From NCBI GenBank assembly GCA_024102635.1, contig JAGFJO010000111.1, positions 1 through 64,000 on the forward strand: DNA of 64,000 nucleotides. The letters are read 5' to 3'. This stretch comes from Deltaproteobacteria bacterium. Its GTDB lineage: Bacteria; Bdellovibrionota_C; UBA2361; JAGFJO01. The position numbers were made by a program, and so were the translations under genes. Positions 61,379-64,000 of the stretch are shown one piece after another (the first letter of the stretch is position 1; the number at the start of each line of letters is the position of its first letter). The notes beneath the pieces were generated by a model. That model made no database searches. It was not told the DNA's origin and saw only the letters and a list, made by a program, of their open reading frames with translations.

Positions 61379-62529
61379 AACATTCATCGCGCGGCTTACT
61401 ACTGTATCACGTCGCTTTTGCCGTTCTTATGAGCGTGCCCGCAGCCATCGCATCGGCGCAGGATAAGTGCGCACAAGCCGGCAGGATGCTGAAACAGGGA
61501 GTTGCTCTGGGCGACGGGTCGAAGCAGGAGGAGCAGTTCTACCGTGACGCAGTTGAAGCCTGCCCGCACATGGCTGAAGCTCATTATAACTTGGGCATCG
61601 CGCTGCTCCGGCAATCTCGCAATGAAGATGCCCGACAATCGTTCGAGAAAGCGCTCGAATTACGAGATGATGCTAATTTTCGCGTCGGCCTAGCCAGGGC
61701 AAAGATCGAAATGGGCGAGATCGAAGCTGCCAAGGAGCAGTACACGAAGATCCTGACTGCTGATCCTAAAAATGAAAAGGCCTTGCTCGGCATGAGCGTT
61801 ATCCAGGAACGCCAAGGGGAGCTTGATAAGGCCATTGAGTCCATAAATAAGGTGATTGAAGGATCCCCCAGTAATTCTCTGGCACTTTTCAATCTCGGCG
61901 TTATATACGAAAAGAAAAACAACCTAAACGGCGCGATCGACAGTTATCAGAGAGCTGTTCGCGCAGAGGGCAACCACTTGAATGCCAATCTTTATCTCGG
62001 TTTGGCGCTGCAGAAGGCCGGTCGCTTTGCTGAGAGTGAGCGCTACCTGATAAAAAGCGCGGAGCTCGAACCGGATAACGCCGATGTTCACCGGGCATTG
62101 GCCGCAAACTACCAGCAAGCTAAGGACTTCGAGAAAGCCGAACTCGCGCTAAGAAAAGCGATCACAATTGATGAAACCGATATCTCCTCGAGGGTGAACC
62201 TGGCTGTCGTTCTAATCGGCAAAAAGCAGGAGAGCCTTGCTGAAGAGATCTTACTGAAAGTAGTTGCAAGCGATGAAAGTAATGCTCGCGCTATGGGTAT
62301 GCTTGGCTGGGCACAGCTAGAGCTTGGAAAGTTTTCTGATGCTGAGCGCTCTCTGCACAGAGCGTTGGAGCTCGATCCAGCCAGCGCCTCTATTCGAAAC
62401 AACCTGGGGGTGCTCTACCAGAGGCTCGGGCGAAAAGAAGAGGCCAAAGCTCAATTCTTGGAGGCGCTGCGGCTGAACGATAGCCTGCAGGCGGCACGAG
62501 ATAATCTTGCAATTCTAAGCGAGAAGTAG
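61375..62529 (+). CDS. Secreted TPR protein
   Basis: The 384-residue protein starts at GTG 61375 with a signal peptide (FAVLMSVPAAIASAQ) and has about nine TPRs in a row (AHYNLGIALLRQSRNEDARQ, ALFNLGVIYEKKNNLNGAID and others) to the end. It is probably a periplasmic scaffold. It overlaps the aminotransferase by 4 nt, implying coupling, though no common function is obvious. Confidence 0.88.
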   Translation: MKHSSRGLLLYHVAFAVLMSVPAAIASAQDKCAQAGRMLKQGVALGDGSKQEEQFYRDAVEACPHMAEAHYNLGIALLRQSRNEDARQSFEKALELRDDANFRVGLARAKIEMGEIEAAKEQYTKILTADPKNEKALLGMSVIQERQGELDKAIESINKVIEGSPSNSLALFNLGVIYEKKNNLNGAIDSYQRAVRAEGNHLNANLYLGLALQKAGRFAESERYLIKSAELEPDNADVHRALAANYQQAKDFEKAELALRKAITIDETDISSRVNLAVVLIGKKQESLAEEILLKVVASDESNARAMGMLGWAQLELGKFSDAERSLHRALELDPASASIRNNLGVLYQRLGRKEEAKAQFLEALRLNDSLQAARDNLAILSEK

Positions 62530-62963
62530 ATAGCAGCACCCCAAGCCTGTCCCTGAACTTGTTATTCATTGCTATTTCGGAGATCGCTTCGAGCATCGCA
62601 TGTCAAACTCTCTTATCTCGCAGTTCTCACTGAACTCTTTGTTTAATTATCTGCCCTAGCTCAATTGCTATCGAATACGGTCATCAACCTTGGGAGTCAG
62701 GCAATCAAATGCGATGCGGTTAAAATTCGCAATCTAATCCTTTCCGATACTTACTATTACAAACGCCGTACCTTTTATTTCGGCTAGCGCCACCCACCTT
62801 TGCCCCATATATTTGAGTCATGCAACGGATTGAGTTTTCGGTCCGTCGGTTATAGTGCCACAGTGAGATATCAAAGCATGGGGATATCAGAGCATGGCCG
62901 CTATCCTATCGGGAGGGATAGGAAAAGAGGTATCGTTCAACAAGAGTTTTGCAGGAGAAACTA
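62530..62963. other. 434-bp non-coding region with direct repeat and hairpin before a methylase
   Basis: No convincing ORF. The last 100 bp hold two 15-bp direct repeats (GATATCAAAGCATGG at 62867-62881 and GATATCAGAGCATGG at 62883-62897), then a hairpin (CCTATC/GATAGG, 62905-62922) and AGGAG before the GTG at 62964. These could be operator sites controlling the methylase. Confidence 0.5.
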
Positions 62964-64000
62964 GTGGGCAAGGTGCTTGCAATCAGAATGGTCGAGACTC
63001 CGCAGCCATACTGCCGGGAGATCGACTTTCTCGATCAGGAAGGAGATGAAAGTTCGCACTCGCTGCACTACTCGCTGACTTTCCCGCATAGCTTTTGCCC
63101 TGATTTTCCGGCTTATTTTATATCAAGATTTAGTCAGCGAGGAGAGGTTGTTCTAGACCCTTTTTGCGGGGCAGGCACCACGGCCCTTGAAACTGCGCTG
63201 CAAGGCCGCATTTCGTTTGCATCCGATAAAGACCCGCTGAGCGTGGCCGTAACCGGTGCAAAATTAGCGCCTTCGGATCTAACGGAGGTCACCTTAAAAC
63301 TTCAGCTAATCAATCTGCGAAGGCCCGTGAACTTAGACAACTTCAACCGGGTTTTTGCCCCGTTTTATGACGTAGAGACCTATCGGGAGCTGTTGAACCT
63401 TCGGCAGTATACCAGCGCTAATACTGATCGCGCCTCGCGCTTTATTGCCCTGCTGGCTCTAGGGTTGCTGCATGGGAACAATGCCGGATACTTTTCGGCC
63501 TATTCCTTACCGAACGTTTCTCTGTCGCCAGAGGAGCAGGAAAAGTTGAATTTTAAGAGGGGGCAGTCGCCTGACTACCGTTCGCTTGTCCCGCGGCTAT
63601 TAAGACGTGCAGCATCTGTCTTCCGAGATGGCATCCCCTCTGTTCTGCACCAGATGGCTCCCCACCACCGGTTATGTGAAAGCGATGCGAGAGATTTAAG
63701 TTTCGTTCCGAGCGCAGCCGTGGATCTGGTGGTTTCCTCGCCCCCGATACCCGGCGAGAACGCCCAGGTATCTCAACAGTGGCTTCGTTACTGGTTCAGT
63801 AATCTCTCTGGCCGAGGCAGGGCTTTGGAGCTTTACGATGGCAGTTCTTTGACTGATTGGCGCGACTTCATGAATGAAGTGCTGTTCGAGCTGGCGCGAG
63901 TGGTGCGCCCGGGGGGACGTTCAGTTTTAGATCTTCGCGAAGTGCGTGTAGAAGGCAGATCCGAATGTTTAGACGAACATGTAAGTGAGCTCGTACGAGA
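62964..64000 (+). CDS. DNA methyltransferase-like protein (partial, runs off the window)
   Basis: An uninterrupted frame of 345 codons from GTG 62964 (AGGAG 7 nt upstream) to the window edge. It has a SAM-binding motif VLDPFCGAGTTALETAL near residue 64 and a second motif VDLVVSSPPIPG near 254, the DPPY-like catalytic site of N4/N6 methylases. RPGGRSVLDLREV follows. The order FxGxG before SPP is of the γ or related circular type. No restriction enzyme is seen inside the window. The C-terminus is missing, so it could be DNA or TRM11-like tRNA methylase. Confidence 0.85.
   Translation, partial: MGKVLAIRMVETPQPYCREIDFLDQEGDESSHSLHYSLTFPHSFCPDFPAYFISRFSQRGEVVLDPFCGAGTTALETALQGRISFASDKDPLSVAVTGAKLAPSDLTEVTLKLQLINLRRPVNLDNFNRVFAPFYDVETYRELLNLRQYTSANTDRASRFIALLALGLLHGNNAGYFSAYSLPNVSLSPEEQEKLNFKRGQSPDYRSLVPRLLRRAASVFRDGIPSVLHQMAPHHRLCESDARDLSFVPSAAVDLVVSSPPIPGENAQVSQQWLRYWFSNLSGRGRALELYDGSSLTDWRDFMNEVLFELARVVRPGGRSVLDLREVRVEGRSECLDEHVSELVR

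Overview
The window looks like chromosomal DNA of a Gram-negative bacterium with an outer membrane. It carries TolB, Pal and CpoB, a LpxL-type lipid A acyltransferase, many lipoproteins with clear lipoboxes, SecG and a class A RNase P RNA. Base composition is moderate (judged by eye at just over 50 % GC) and SD sequences are often weak. A receptor-like Ser/Thr kinase, a PqaA-like protein, SCP2 and NYN proteins, RecD2, and wide dispersal of normally clustered housekeeping genes suggest an uncultivated deltaproteobacterial-type lineage. That placement is inference; no marker here fixes the phylum.

Layout. 1-2850: a tRNA-Lys and a CAT-anticodon tRNA, each surrounded by direct repeats that contain pieces of the tRNA itself, with ychF and a small glycine-rich gene between them. 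2850-4028: a zinc-ribbon coiled-coil protein and rnpB. 4089-12255: a tight plus-strand cluster for a surface glycan (double GT2, DPM1-like GT2, DPPR-synthase-like UbiA enzyme, TPR lipoprotein, membrane GT2, AsnB). 15768-12245 (minus): a lipoprotein with a degenerate YkuD domain, a NYN nuclease, DnaB, and a protein with two DUF6899-like repeats. 16011-30515: scattered housekeeping genes (ispF, UPF0173, purN, cutA, mrp, secG, tRNA-Leu, rpmE, tlpA-like), several orphan secreted proteins, a metallophosphatase and a kinase-LamG receptor. 30618-38249: nadK, recN, an M23 peptidase, an orphan helical protein and recD2. 38356-46200: hemC-hemD-phhB-tolB-pal-cpoB-ribF-rluD-pgeF. 46305-54029: small regulatory-size genes, a polyprenyl synthase, tRNA-Glu, queG, lipoproteins, LpxL and an M50-CBS protease. 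54248-57772: a UDP-HexNAc dehydrogenase/epimerase pair next to a tyrosine recombinase. 57852-64000: coaE, SCP2, an orphan histidine kinase, an aminotransferase, a TPR protein and a truncated DNA methylase that runs off the right edge.

How it fits together. Several blocks serve the envelope: the 4-12 kb glycan cluster, the UDP-uronic-acid pair, IspF plus the polyprenyl synthase (lipid carriers), LpxL, Tol-Pal, and the M23 and SLT cell-wall enzymes. A second theme is DNA maintenance (DnaB, RecN, RecD2, a Xer-like recombinase, a methylase). I found no CRISPR array, transposase or prophage module. The most unusual material is the tRNA-fragment repeats, the dnaB-NYN-DUF6899 neighbourhood, the YkuD lipoprotein that lost its catalytic cysteine, and the receptor-like kinase.
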